A stretch of 64,000 nt of DNA from Saccharopolyspora_C sp047200635. GTDB taxonomy: Bacteria > Actinomycetota > Actinomycetes > Mycobacteriales > Pseudonocardiaceae. The notes beneath the pieces are model-generated. The model was not told the origin of the DNA and did not search any database. It worked only from the letters and a program-made list of their open reading frames with translations. Where the stretch lies: contig NZ_JBJZOI010000024.1 in NCBI RefSeq assembly GCF_047200635.1, positions 14,067 to 78,066 on the forward strand, given 5' to 3'. The position numbers were made by a program, and so were the translations under genes. Shown in pieces: positions 18,416 through 25,181 of this stretch; position 1 is the first letter of the stretch; every line of letters starts with the position of its first letter.

Positions 18416-19207
18416 TCAGTGCGCGGTCCACCCGCCGTCCATCGGGAACGACGCACCCGTGACCGAGGCGGTGGCCGGTCCGCACAGCCAGTGCACGAGT
18501 TCGGCCACCTCGGCGGGCTCCACCAGCCGCTTGACGGGAGTGCGGGAGAGCAGCACGTCCTCCACCACCTGCTCCTCGGGCACCCGGTGCAACTCGGCCT
18601 GCTCGGCGACCTGCTTCTCCACCAGCGGGGTCCGGACGAACCCGGGGCACACGCAGTTGGACGTGACCCCGTACCCGGCGGCCTCCACGGCGATGGTCTT
18701 GGACAGCCCTTCGAGCCCGTGCTTGGCGGCCACGTAGGCGCTCTTGTACGGCGATGCCCGCAGCCCGTGCACCGAGGAGATGTTGACGACGCGGCCCCAT
18801 CCCCGCTCGTACATCCCGGGCAGGGCGGCGCGGGTGATCCGGAACGGGGCTTCGAGCATGACCTTGAGGATCTTGGTGAACATCTCCGGCGGGAACTGGT
18901 GCACGGGGGCGACGTGCTGCAACCCCGCGTTGTTGACGAGGATGTCGGCGCCCTCGCCGAGCTGGGCGGCGGCGTCGAGGTCCTCCAGGTCCGCGATGCG
19001 GGCCTCGGCGCCGATCTCCTCGGCGACCCGCTGGACGGCGTCGGCCTCCCGGTCGACGACGACCACGGTGGCGCCCGCTCCGGCGAGGCGGCGGGCGGCG
19101 GCGGAGCCGATGCCGCTGGCGGCCCCGGTGACGACCGCCCGCTTGCCTGCCAGGGAGTGCGCGTCCGGGAGTCCAGGGTTCGGGGAACCTGCCGGGCGAT
19201 CATTCAT
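18416..19207 (-). CDS. bdhA: 3-hydroxybutyrate dehydrogenase (SDR family)
   Basis: 263 residues. Classical short-chain dehydrogenase: cofactor motif TGAASGIG near residue 27, NNAG, active-site Ser then YVAAK. The stretch GVTSNCVCPGFVRTPLVEKQ is characteristic of D-3-hydroxybutyrate dehydrogenases, as is the long insertion with EEQVVEDVLL. It oxidises 3-hydroxybutyrate to acetoacetate with NAD, in polyhydroxybutyrate or ketone-body use. ATG at 19207 is preferred; an upstream in-frame extension of 41 residues is arginine- and proline-rich and does not resemble the family. No acetoacetyl-CoA genes are adjacent. Confidence 0.88.
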   Translation of the reverse strand: MNDRPAGSPNPGLPDAHSLAGKRAVVTGAASGIGSAAARRLAGAGATVVVVDREADAVQRVAEEIGAEARIADLEDLDAAAQLGEGADILVNNAGLQHVAPVHQFPPEMFTKILKVMLEAPFRITRAALPGMYERGWGRVVNISSVHGLRASPYKSAYVAAKHGLEGLSKTIAVEAAGYGVTSNCVCPGFVRTPLVEKQVAEQAELHRVPEEQVVEDVLLSRTPVKRLVEPAEVAELVHWLCGPATASVTGASFPMDGGWTAH

Positions 19208-19368
19208 AGCCCGACAACCTATGCGTGATGACGATCTCAATCCAGGGGATCGGTGCAACCGCTCCCCTGGCCGGCCGCCCCGCCCCAGCTCGGACCTGAA
19301 GTTGCCCGGTGGAGGCCTCCGGGAAACCACCCATACCGGACCGGCCGGGAAGAGGGCAGACTGGAGTC

Positions 19369-19686
19369 ATGGGACTGATCGGGATCGTCGCTCTGCTGGT
19401 GACCTTCGTGGCGCTGCTGGCCGCCGCGGGGCACGGGGCTTATCTGGGGATGTTGACCTCGGCGGCGAAGAAGCGGCCGGGTGGGCAGCCGGTGGTCGAC
19501 TTCGCGCGCAAGCGGTTGCCGGTGACCGCCGCGACGCTGGGCGTCACGGTGCTGGCGCTGCTCATCGCGGCCAGCGGCGGGGCGGGCGCGGACGTGTTCG
19601 CGATGCTGCTGGGCGCCGGCGGTGGCGCGGGCGCGTTGAAGGCGCTCCAGACCACCCAGACCAAATTCCGCAACAACGACTACTGA
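19369..19686 (+). CDS. small membrane protein
   Basis: 105 residues, unrecognised. Two clear hydrophobic segments (about 2-25, LIGIVALLVTFVALLAAAGHG, and about 55-85), with a basic linker KKRPGGQPVVDFARKR between them and a polar C-terminus. ATG at 19369 is chosen over an earlier in-frame start that would add a proline-rich non-membrane stretch; GGAG precedes it. It is divergent from bdhA and ends at a terminator shared with chorismate mutase. Confidence 0.7.
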   Translation: MGLIGIVALLVTFVALLAAAGHGAYLGMLTSAAKKRPGGQPVVDFARKRLPVTAATLGVTVLALLIAASGGAGADVFAMLLGAGGGAGALKALQTTQTKFRNNDY

Positions 19687-19703
19687 GCCGGAGCTGAACC
19701 GGT

Positions 19704-19730
19704 GCGGGGCTCCGCTGGCGGGAGCCCCGC
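19704..19730. terminator. bidirectional terminator
   Basis: GCGGGGCTCC and GGAGCCCCGC form a perfect 10-bp stem with a 7-nt loop in the 53-bp gap between the convergent small membrane protein and chorismate mutase genes. Confidence 0.75.
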
Positions 19731-19739
19731 GGCCGGGAA

Positions 19740-20048
19740 CTACCTGCCGAGGCGGCCGCGGCCGAGGCGCAGCAGGATCATGGCCAGCTCGCGGCCCTCC
19801 GGGCCGAGGTCGCGGTAGCGGGCCAGGACGTCCATCTCGCGGTTGTAGACGATGCGGGGTCCGCCGTCGGCCATGCGGGCCTCGCCCACCTGGCGCGAGA
19901 CCTCCGCGCGGCGCTTGACCAGGCGCAGGATCTCGGCGTCGAGGTAGTCGATCTCCTCCCGGAAGCCGGAGATGGCCTCCGAGGCCGGGAGTGGTGCACC
20001 GTCGGCGGGTTCGGGCTGGTGCTGGTCACCGTCCACAGCGGCGTTCAT
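19740..20048 (-). CDS. chorismate mutase (AroQ type)
   Basis: 102 residues, all-helical AroQ fold. EEIDYLDAEILRLVKRRAEVSRQ and the C-terminal LAMILLRLGRGRLGR closely follow M. tuberculosis Rv0948c, the intracellular enzyme that is activated by the DAHP synthase AroG. It turns chorismate into prephenate, the branch point to phenylalanine and tyrosine. GGAGG precedes the ATG. The gene sits back to back with pcrA/uvrD1, as Rv0948c does with uvrD1. Upstream is a short reading frame with consecutive Phe-Phe-Tyr codons and two alternative hairpins, which points to attenuation by aromatic amino acid supply. Confidence 0.93.
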   Translation of the reverse strand: MNAAVDGDQHQPEPADGAPLPASEAISGFREEIDYLDAEILRLVKRRAEVSRQVGEARMADGGPRIVYNREMDVLARYRDLGPEGRELAMILLRLGRGRLGR

Positions 20049-20095
20049 GACGCGATCCTCCGAATCGTGCCCCGCACCCCGGGCCCGGACACGTG

Positions 20096-20182
20096 AAACG
20101 CCCCGAGTCCGAGGGACTCCGGGGCGTCGTAGTGGTGTGCGCTCACGCGCCTACGGGCGCCGGATCCCCGGTCCGCCCGTAG
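20096..20182 (-). promoter_or_regulatory. putative Phe/Tyr transcription attenuator of chorismate mutase
   Basis: In message order: strand 1 CTACGGGCG (20182-20174) pairs with strand 2 CGCCCGTAG (20159-20151). Strand 3 (20127-20114) pairs with strand 4 (20110-20098) to form a ~13-bp GC-rich terminator followed by TTTC. Strand 2, read from 20161, can instead pair with CTACGACGCC (20132-20123), using bases of strand 3 and so breaking the terminator. Strand 1 starts inside the Phe-Phe-Tyr codons of the leader frame, and strand 2 ends six bases before its stop codon. This is the layout of classical ribosome-mediated attenuation. Confidence 0.7.
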
Positions 20183-20220
20183 AAAAACTCTGCGCCTGCA
20201 AGGCGCGTCCGCGTCAGCAC
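20143..20220 (-). CDS. leader peptide with Phe-Phe-Tyr run (attenuator)
   Basis: 25 residues: GTG start, LTRTRLAGAE, then the codons TTT TTC TAC (20187-20179) giving Phe-Phe-Tyr, then GRTGDPAPVGA and TGA. Three consecutive codons for the end products of the chorismate-prephenate branch immediately precede the first hairpin. The GTG lies directly after a -10 box, so the transcript is probably leaderless, as is usual for actinobacterial leader peptides. Too short for normal gene callers. Function is inferred from codon content and position. Confidence 0.65.
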   Translation of the reverse strand: MLTRTRLAGAEFFYGRTGDPAPVGA

Positions 20221-20227
20221 GGCGCCG

Positions 20228-20233
20228 ATTCTG
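20228..20233 (-). promoter_or_regulatory. extended -10 promoter element for leader/chorismate mutase
   Basis: CAGAAT preceded by TGG (extended -10) on the minus strand places the start of transcription at or just before the leader GTG at 20220. No good -35 is visible. Confidence 0.45.
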
Positions 20234-20359
20234 CCACAGCACGTGCTGCGGTGGCCAGCTCCCGGGACGGCGCTCCCGGTAGCTGAGATCATCCCGCTGG
20301 CGCGGGGCGGCCGGACGCGAGCAGGGACTGTCGGGGGTTGCCGGTAACGTGGACGGGCG

Positions 20360-22816
20360 ATGAGCACCCTCTTCGATCTCCCGCACGACGGCCCCGCCGA
20401 GCCCGGTTCCGACCCCGCCGGGGGCGGGCCGGACGCCCTGCTCGCGGGCCTGAACTCGCAGCAGCGGGACGCCGTGGTGCACTCCGGCTGCCCGCTGCTC
20501 ATCGTCGCGGGCGCCGGGTCCGGCAAGACCCGGGTGCTCACCAGCCGCATCGCGCACCTGCTGGCCCAGGGCGTGCACCCCGGTCAGATCATGGCCATCA
20601 CCTTCACCAACAAGGCCGCCGCCGAGATGAAGGAGCGGGTGGCCGACCTGGTGGGCCGCCGGGCGAACGCGATGTGGGTGTCCACCTTCCACTCGATGTG
20701 CGTGCGGGTGCTGCGCCGCGAGGCGAAGGTGCTGGGGCTGTCGTCGAACTTCTCGATCTACGACTCCGACGACTCCAAGCGGCTCATCACGATGATCGGC
20801 CGGGAGCTGGAGCTCGACTCCAAGCGCTACCCGCCGAAGACGTTGGCCATCCACGTGTCGAACCTGAAGAACGAGCTGGTGGCGCCGGAGGAGGCCGCCG
20901 AGCGCGCGGGCAACGACCTGGAGCGCAAGGTCGCGCAGGTCTACGCCGCCTACCAGCGCAGGCTGGCCGAGTCGCAGGCGATGGACTTCGACGACCTGAT
21001 CATGCGCACGGTCGCCCTGCTTCGGGAGCACCCGGACATCGCCGAGCACTACCGGCGGCGCTTCCGGCACGTGATGGTCGACGAGTACCAGGACACCAAC
21101 CACGCGCAGTACGCGCTGGTCCGCGAGCTCGTCGGCACCGAGGACACCGAGCTGGGCACTCCGCCCGCCGAGCTGTGCGTGGTCGGCGACGCGGACCAGT
21201 CGATCTACGCCTTCCGCGGGGCCACGATCCGCAACATCGAGGAGTTCGAGCGCGACTACCCGCAGGCGCGCACGATCCTGCTGGAGCAGAACTACCGCTC
21301 CACCCAGACCATCCTCACCGCGGCGAACTCGGTGATCCGCCGCAACCCGAACCGCCGCGACAAGCGGCTGTGGAGCGACGCGGGGGAGGGCGCCCCGATC
21401 GTCGGCTACGTCGCCGACAACGAGCACGACGAGGCCGCGTTCGTGGCGGGGGAGATCGACCGGCTCGTCGACGACGGCGAGGTCACCTTCAACGACATCG
21501 CCGTGTTCTACCGGACCAACAACCAGTCCCGCGTCTTCGAAGAGGTCTTCATCCGGCTCGGGCTGCCCTACCGGGTGGTGGGCGGCGTGCGGTTCTACGA
21601 GCGCCGCGAGGTGCGCGACGCGCTCGCCTACCTGCGGGTGCTGGACAACCCGGACGACACCGTCAGCCTGCGGCGCGTCCTCAACGTGCCCAAGCGCGGG
21701 ATCGGCGACCGCGCCGAGGCCGTCGTGGCCGCGCACGCCGACCAGCAGCGGATCTCCTTCGCCGCCGCGCTGCGGGAGGCCGCCGAACGCCGCGTCCCCG
21801 CGCTGGCCACCCGCGCGCAGAAGCAGATCGCCGGGTTCGTGGCGCTGCTGGACGAGCTCGGCGAGGTCGCGCGGGAGTCCGACGTCGCCGAGGTGCTGGA
21901 CGCCGTGCTGGAGCGCACCGGATACCGCGGTGAGCTGGAGGCCAGCGACGACCCGCAGGACGCGAGCCGGGTGGAGAACCTGATCGAGCTGGTCACGGTC
22001 GCCCGCGAGTTCACCGAGACCCGCGCCCCGCAGGACGGCGGCCCCACCGCCGAGGGCGCCGATCCCTCGGCCGAGGCCGTGGTCCTCCCGGCCGAACCGG
22101 CCGCCGAGGACACCGAGGAGCAGGCCGCCGGGCTGCCCGCCGACGATTCGCTGGCGGCGTTCCTCGAACGCGTCTCGCTGGTCGCCGACGCCGACTCGCT
22201 GCCCGAGTCCGGGGACGGCGTCGTCACCCTGATGACGCTGCACACCGCGAAGGGCCTGGAGTTCCCGGTCGTGTTCGCGACCGGGTGGGAGGACGGGATC
22301 TTCCCGCACATGCGGGCGCTGAGCGATCCCGCCGAGCTCGCGGAGGAGCGCAGGCTCGCCTACGTGGGCATCACCCGAGCGCGCCAGCGGCTCCACCTGT
22401 CCCGCGCGCTGATGCGATCCGCGTGGGGACAGCCGATGGCGAACCCGTCCTCGCGGTTCCTCACCGAGATCCCCGACGAGCTGATGGACTGGCGCCGCGT
22501 CGAGCCCGAGCGCGCCGCCCCGCAGGTCCGCAGCACCTGGGGCGGGCGCGGTGGTGGCTTCGACCGGGGCGGCGCGGACTCCGCGCAGGCCCGGGTCGCC
22601 TCGCGCGGGCTGCGCAGCACCGGGGCACCGGGCTGGAAGGACGCGGTCGCGATCAAGCTGGACGCGGGCGACCGCGTCACGCACGACAAGTACGGCCTGG
22701 GCACCGTCGTCAACACCGAGGGCGAGGGCCCCCGCGCGACGGCCACGATCGACTTCGGCAGCGCGGGCACCGTCCGCCTGATGCTCATCGGCAGCGTCCC
22801 CCTCACGAAGCTCTGA
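20360..22816 (+). CDS. pcrA: ATP-dependent DNA helicase UvrD1/PcrA
   Basis: 818 residues, superfamily 1A. Walker A AGAGSGKTRVL near residue 52, FTNKAAAEMKERV, Walker B DEYQDTNHAQ, QNYRSTQTIL and, near residue 620, MTLHTAKGLEFPVVF and YVGITRARQRLHLS. The C-terminal ~50 residues (VTHDKYGLGTVV) match the Tudor-like RNA-polymerase-interacting domain of PcrA. It unwinds DNA in nucleotide excision and transcription-coupled repair. Same position as uvrD1 (Rv0949) beside chorismate mutase in M. tuberculosis. An acidic Ala/Glu/Pro insertion lies at about 555-600. Confidence 0.96.
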   Translation: MSTLFDLPHDGPAEPGSDPAGGGPDALLAGLNSQQRDAVVHSGCPLLIVAGAGSGKTRVLTSRIAHLLAQGVHPGQIMAITFTNKAAAEMKERVADLVGRRANAMWVSTFHSMCVRVLRREAKVLGLSSNFSIYDSDDSKRLITMIGRELELDSKRYPPKTLAIHVSNLKNELVAPEEAAERAGNDLERKVAQVYAAYQRRLAESQAMDFDDLIMRTVALLREHPDIAEHYRRRFRHVMVDEYQDTNHAQYALVRELVGTEDTELGTPPAELCVVGDADQSIYAFRGATIRNIEEFERDYPQARTILLEQNYRSTQTILTAANSVIRRNPNRRDKRLWSDAGEGAPIVGYVADNEHDEAAFVAGEIDRLVDDGEVTFNDIAVFYRTNNQSRVFEEVFIRLGLPYRVVGGVRFYERREVRDALAYLRVLDNPDDTVSLRRVLNVPKRGIGDRAEAVVAAHADQQRISFAAALREAAERRVPALATRAQKQIAGFVALLDELGEVARESDVAEVLDAVLERTGYRGELEASDDPQDASRVENLIELVTVAREFTETRAPQDGGPTAEGADPSAEAVVLPAEPAAEDTEEQAAGLPADDSLAAFLERVSLVADADSLPESGDGVVTLMTLHTAKGLEFPVVFATGWEDGIFPHMRALSDPAELAEERRLAYVGITRARQRLHLSRALMRSAWGQPMANPSSRFLTEIPDELMDWRRVEPERAAPQVRSTWGGRGGGFDRGGADSAQARVASRGLRSTGAPGWKDAVAIKLDAGDRVTHDKYGLGTVVNTEGEGPRATATIDFGSAGTVRLMLIGSVPLTKL

Positions 22817-22917
22817 GCCCGCCGCGGGGCTCGGCTCGCGCCGCGGTCCGGCGTCGGCGGCGGGGCCGCTGAGCGCCGTCCCGCTCGTCGCCGGGCTCCG
22901 CTGGGCGCCCGCGCCGC

Positions 22918-23739
22918 TCAGCCGAAGTGCATCGTGAGCACCAGGGCCAGGTCGCGGAGGGCGGGAACCCTGCCCATGCCCCGCACCAGGGCGCGGTAGA
23001 AGGGGTGGAGCCGATCCAGCTCGGGCACGTCGAAGAAGGTGTGCTCCTGGTCGAGCACCAGCCCGGGCACGGCCCGCTCCAGCTCGCGCCCGCCGCGCAC
23101 GCCCCAGGTGAGCCGCGCGCCCGCCGCCCGGACCGCGCCGTTGAACAGGTGCGCCCAGCGCGTCGCCAGCGGGCTCTGCACGTCGAAGATCAGGTGGCCG
23201 CGCGGGAAGCGCTCGGTGATCCGGCGCAGCAGCGCGACGCCCTCGGCCGGCCGCAAGTACATGGTGAGCCCTTCCGCGACCACCAGGGCGGGCCGGTCGG
23301 CGGGGAACGCGCGCAGCAGGTCCGGCGCGGTCACCGAGGAACCGATGGTGTGGTGGTGCGCCCGCTCCGGGTAGATCCGGTTCCGGAGCTCGATCACCTC
23401 GGGGAAGTCGACGTCGTACCACTCGACGCTCGGCGGCGGGTCCAGCCGTTGCACCCGGCTGTCCAGTCCGCACCCGAGGTGCAGCACGGTGACCTCGGGG
23501 TCCGCCGCGAGGCGCGCGGCCGTCAGGTCGTCGAAGACGCGGCCGCGCACCGCGATCGCGAGCGGGTCGTTCCGGCGCAGCCCGGTCGAGCCGAAGTCGT
23601 GATCGATGCGCCGCACCGCCTCCTCGGCGTACGGGTCGCGCAGCACCGGGTTCGCGGTCCGGCTGTGCAGCGCCCGCCCGTGGAGGGTCGCGAGCATGGT
23701 CGCGCGGGTGCCGGTGAAATCGGCCTTCTCCAGTGCCAT
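22918..23739 (-). CDS. class I SAM-dependent methyltransferase (TcmP/LCMT-like)
   Basis: 273 residues. The N-terminus LEKADFTGTRATMLATLHGRALHS and the motif VLHLGCGLDSRVQRLD are characteristic of the leucine carboxyl methyltransferase/TcmP family. The glycine-rich SAM site is HLGCGLDSR near residue 92, with acidic residue in WYDVDFPEVI and the post-motif VAEGLTMYL. The family O-methylates small molecules such as polyketides; the substrate is unknown. GGAGGAGCTCG precedes the ATG. The gene is absent from the corresponding mycobacterial segment and looks inserted between pcrA and the M23 peptidase gene. Confidence 0.88.
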   Translation of the reverse strand: MALEKADFTGTRATMLATLHGRALHSRTANPVLRDPYAEEAVRRIDHDFGSTGLRRNDPLAIAVRGRVFDDLTAARLAADPEVTVLHLGCGLDSRVQRLDPPPSVEWYDVDFPEVIELRNRIYPERAHHHTIGSSVTAPDLLRAFPADRPALVVAEGLTMYLRPAEGVALLRRITERFPRGHLIFDVQSPLATRWAHLFNGAVRAAGARLTWGVRGGRELERAVPGLVLDQEHTFFDVPELDRLHPFYRALVRGMGRVPALRDLALVLTMHFG

Positions 23740-23818
23740 CGAGCTCCTCCCCAGGAGCAGTGTGCCCGGGGAGGACCGGGAGCGCGCTCGTGGCGGAGCG
23801 GCGGGCCCGCGCGGCGGA

Positions 23819-24640
23819 TCAGCTGACGTCGACGCCGCGCGCGCTCAGCCAGGGCAGCGGGTTGATCTTCTTGCCGCTCGCGTTCCACACCTCGAAGTGC
23901 AGGTGGGTGCCGGTGGAGAAGCCGCGGTTGCCCATCGTGGCGATCTGGTCGCCCGCCTGCACCTTCTCGCCCTCGCTGGCGGTGATGGTGTTGACGTGGC
24001 CGTAGACCGTGATCGTGCCGTCGTCGTGCTGCACGCGGACCCACAGGCCGAAGCCGGAGGCCGAGCCCGCCTCGATGACCACGCCGTCGGCGGCGGAGAC
24101 GATCGGGGTGCCCTTGCTGTTGGCGATGTCGATGCCGTAGTGGGTCGTGCCCCAGCGGCCGCCGAAACCGGAGGTGAAGGTGCCGTCGGCGGGGGCGACG
24201 ATCTTCGGCCGCTTCGCCTCCTCCTCGGCGGCGATCCGAGCGGCCTCCTCCTCGGCGCGCTGCTCGGAGATGCGCTCGCTCTTGGCCAGCTTCTCGACCT
24301 CGGCGTCGGCGCTGCTGACCTTGGCGACCGGCAGCATCTCCGGCGCGGGCGCGGAACCGCCCATGCCGCTGCGGGAGTCGTTGACGGCGGAGCCGAAGGA
24401 AGCCGCGGCGTCCTGACCGGAGGCCAGCGGGTTGATGCCGTCCTGGTCGGGGCCGGGTTCGCCGCTGGCCATCGACTGACCGGCGGCGGCGAAGGCGCCC
24501 GCCGCGACGGCGGCGACGACCAGGCGGCCGCGGATGACCGACGGGGGAGTGGAGAACCGGCGTTGGCGCTGGTGCGGAAGATCGTGCGGGGACGACTCCT
24601 CGGCGACCGGGGTGCCGCCGGGGGAGCGGTGTCGAGACAA
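23819..24640 (-). CDS. secreted M23 family metallopeptidase
   Basis: 273 residues with the start at TTG 24640. GGAAGGGC lies 5 nt upstream, whereas longer in-frame starts run through the promoter region. A basic stretch (HQRQRR) and hydrophobic helix (LVVAAVAAGAFAAAG) give export or membrane anchoring. A Glu/Ala-rich coiled-coil-like segment follows (EKLAKSERISEQRAEEEAAR). The C-terminal peptidase_M23 domain has the zinc motifs HYGIDIA and HLHFEVW. It probably cleaves peptidoglycan cross-bridges or acts in cell-wall remodelling. Equivalent to Rv0950c by gene order. Confidence 0.9.
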   Translation of the reverse strand: MSRHRSPGGTPVAEESSPHDLPHQRQRRFSTPPSVIRGRLVVAAVAAGAFAAAGQSMASGEPGPDQDGINPLASGQDAAASFGSAVNDSRSGMGGSAPAPEMLPVAKVSSADAEVEKLAKSERISEQRAEEEAARIAAEEEAKRPKIVAPADGTFTSGFGGRWGTTHYGIDIANSKGTPIVSAADGVVIEAGSASGFGLWVRVQHDDGTITVYGHVNTITASEGEKVQAGDQIATMGNRGFSTGTHLHFEVWNASGKKINPLPWLSARGVDVS

Positions 24641-24675
24641 GGCCTGCCCTTCCGTCTCGGGGAGTCCGCCACTCG

Positions 24676-24714
24676 CTCCCGGACGGGGTTCCGGGAGGCC
24701 GGTCGGGGAACCGG
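24676..24714 (-). promoter_or_regulatory. two-hairpin leader of the M23 peptidase mRNA
   Basis: CTCCCGGA/TCCGGGAG (24676-24683 and 24690-24697) and CCGGT/ACCGG (24699-24703 and 24710-24714) form adjacent stem-loops with nearly identical six-base loops (CGGGGT and CGGGGA on the plus strand). They fill the middle of a ~100-nt 5'UTR. Confidence 0.45.
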
Positions 24715-24748
24715 CGGTCGTGATCGGACCGTGACAACGGACCGGGGG

Positions 24749-24778
24749 ACAGTAACCAGGCTGATCCCCTAGGGGCAA
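24749..24778 (-). promoter_or_regulatory. probable promoter of M23 peptidase gene
   Basis: TTGCCC (24778-24773) and TACTGT (24754-24749), 18-bp spacer, on the minus strand. Predicted transcription start near 24742. Confidence 0.45.
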
Positions 24779-25181
24779 ATCTCGATCAGTGGTCAAGAGG
24801 TCACTGAAAGTGATGATCGCCGGGCGTGCGGGCGCGGTCGCGCTCGGTGCGCGCCTGCCCTCGGGGCATTACCGAGCGGCACTGCCTGGCGGTTCGTGAT
24901 CGAGGAAGTCGATCCCGTTTGGACCAATGGGGTGGCGGGGTATCACCCCGCTCAGTGGCCCGGGGCAGCAATCAAGTGGCGCAAGTCACACTAAAATTGC
25001 CGCAACGCACTCAACCCGGAGGGCGTCCGAGTGTCCGCAACGACGCCCGAGGCCCCGCTATTCCCGCCCGCGCGGGCCGCCTCGCGGAACGCAACCGCCA
25101 CCGGGGGCCGATCCGGGCCACGGTCCGTAGCGATCGCAGGTCCCCGAGGTTCCCGGGCGATCGATTGCTAGCGTCGGCGCG
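24779..25181. other. divergent intergenic region
   Basis: About 400 bp without a gene, between the M23 peptidase promoter and the membrane-protein gene. It holds an inverted repeat at 24787-24806 (CAGTG/CACTG, also a direct repeat of GGTCA), a nested hairpin at 24841-24878 (CGCTCGGT/ACCGAGCG with an inner GCCC/GGGC) and a hairpin at 24929-24949 (GGGGTG/CACCCC). An AT-richer patch near 24970-25000 may hold promoter elements. Confidence 0.5.

Noticed and set aside
20151..20182. Intrinsic terminator on the plus strand toward pcrA
   Set aside because: It is followed by A residues on the plus strand, not T, and fits better as the 1:2 hairpin of a minus-strand attenuator.
24640..24780. c-di-AMP (ydaO-type) riboswitch before the M23 peptidase
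   Set aside because: The conserved core segments I would expect are not visible; only simple hairpins are present.
24641..24796. N-terminal extension of the M23 peptidase to TTG 24796
   Set aside because: It would run through the predicted promoter and has no ribosome-binding site; TTG 24640 has one.
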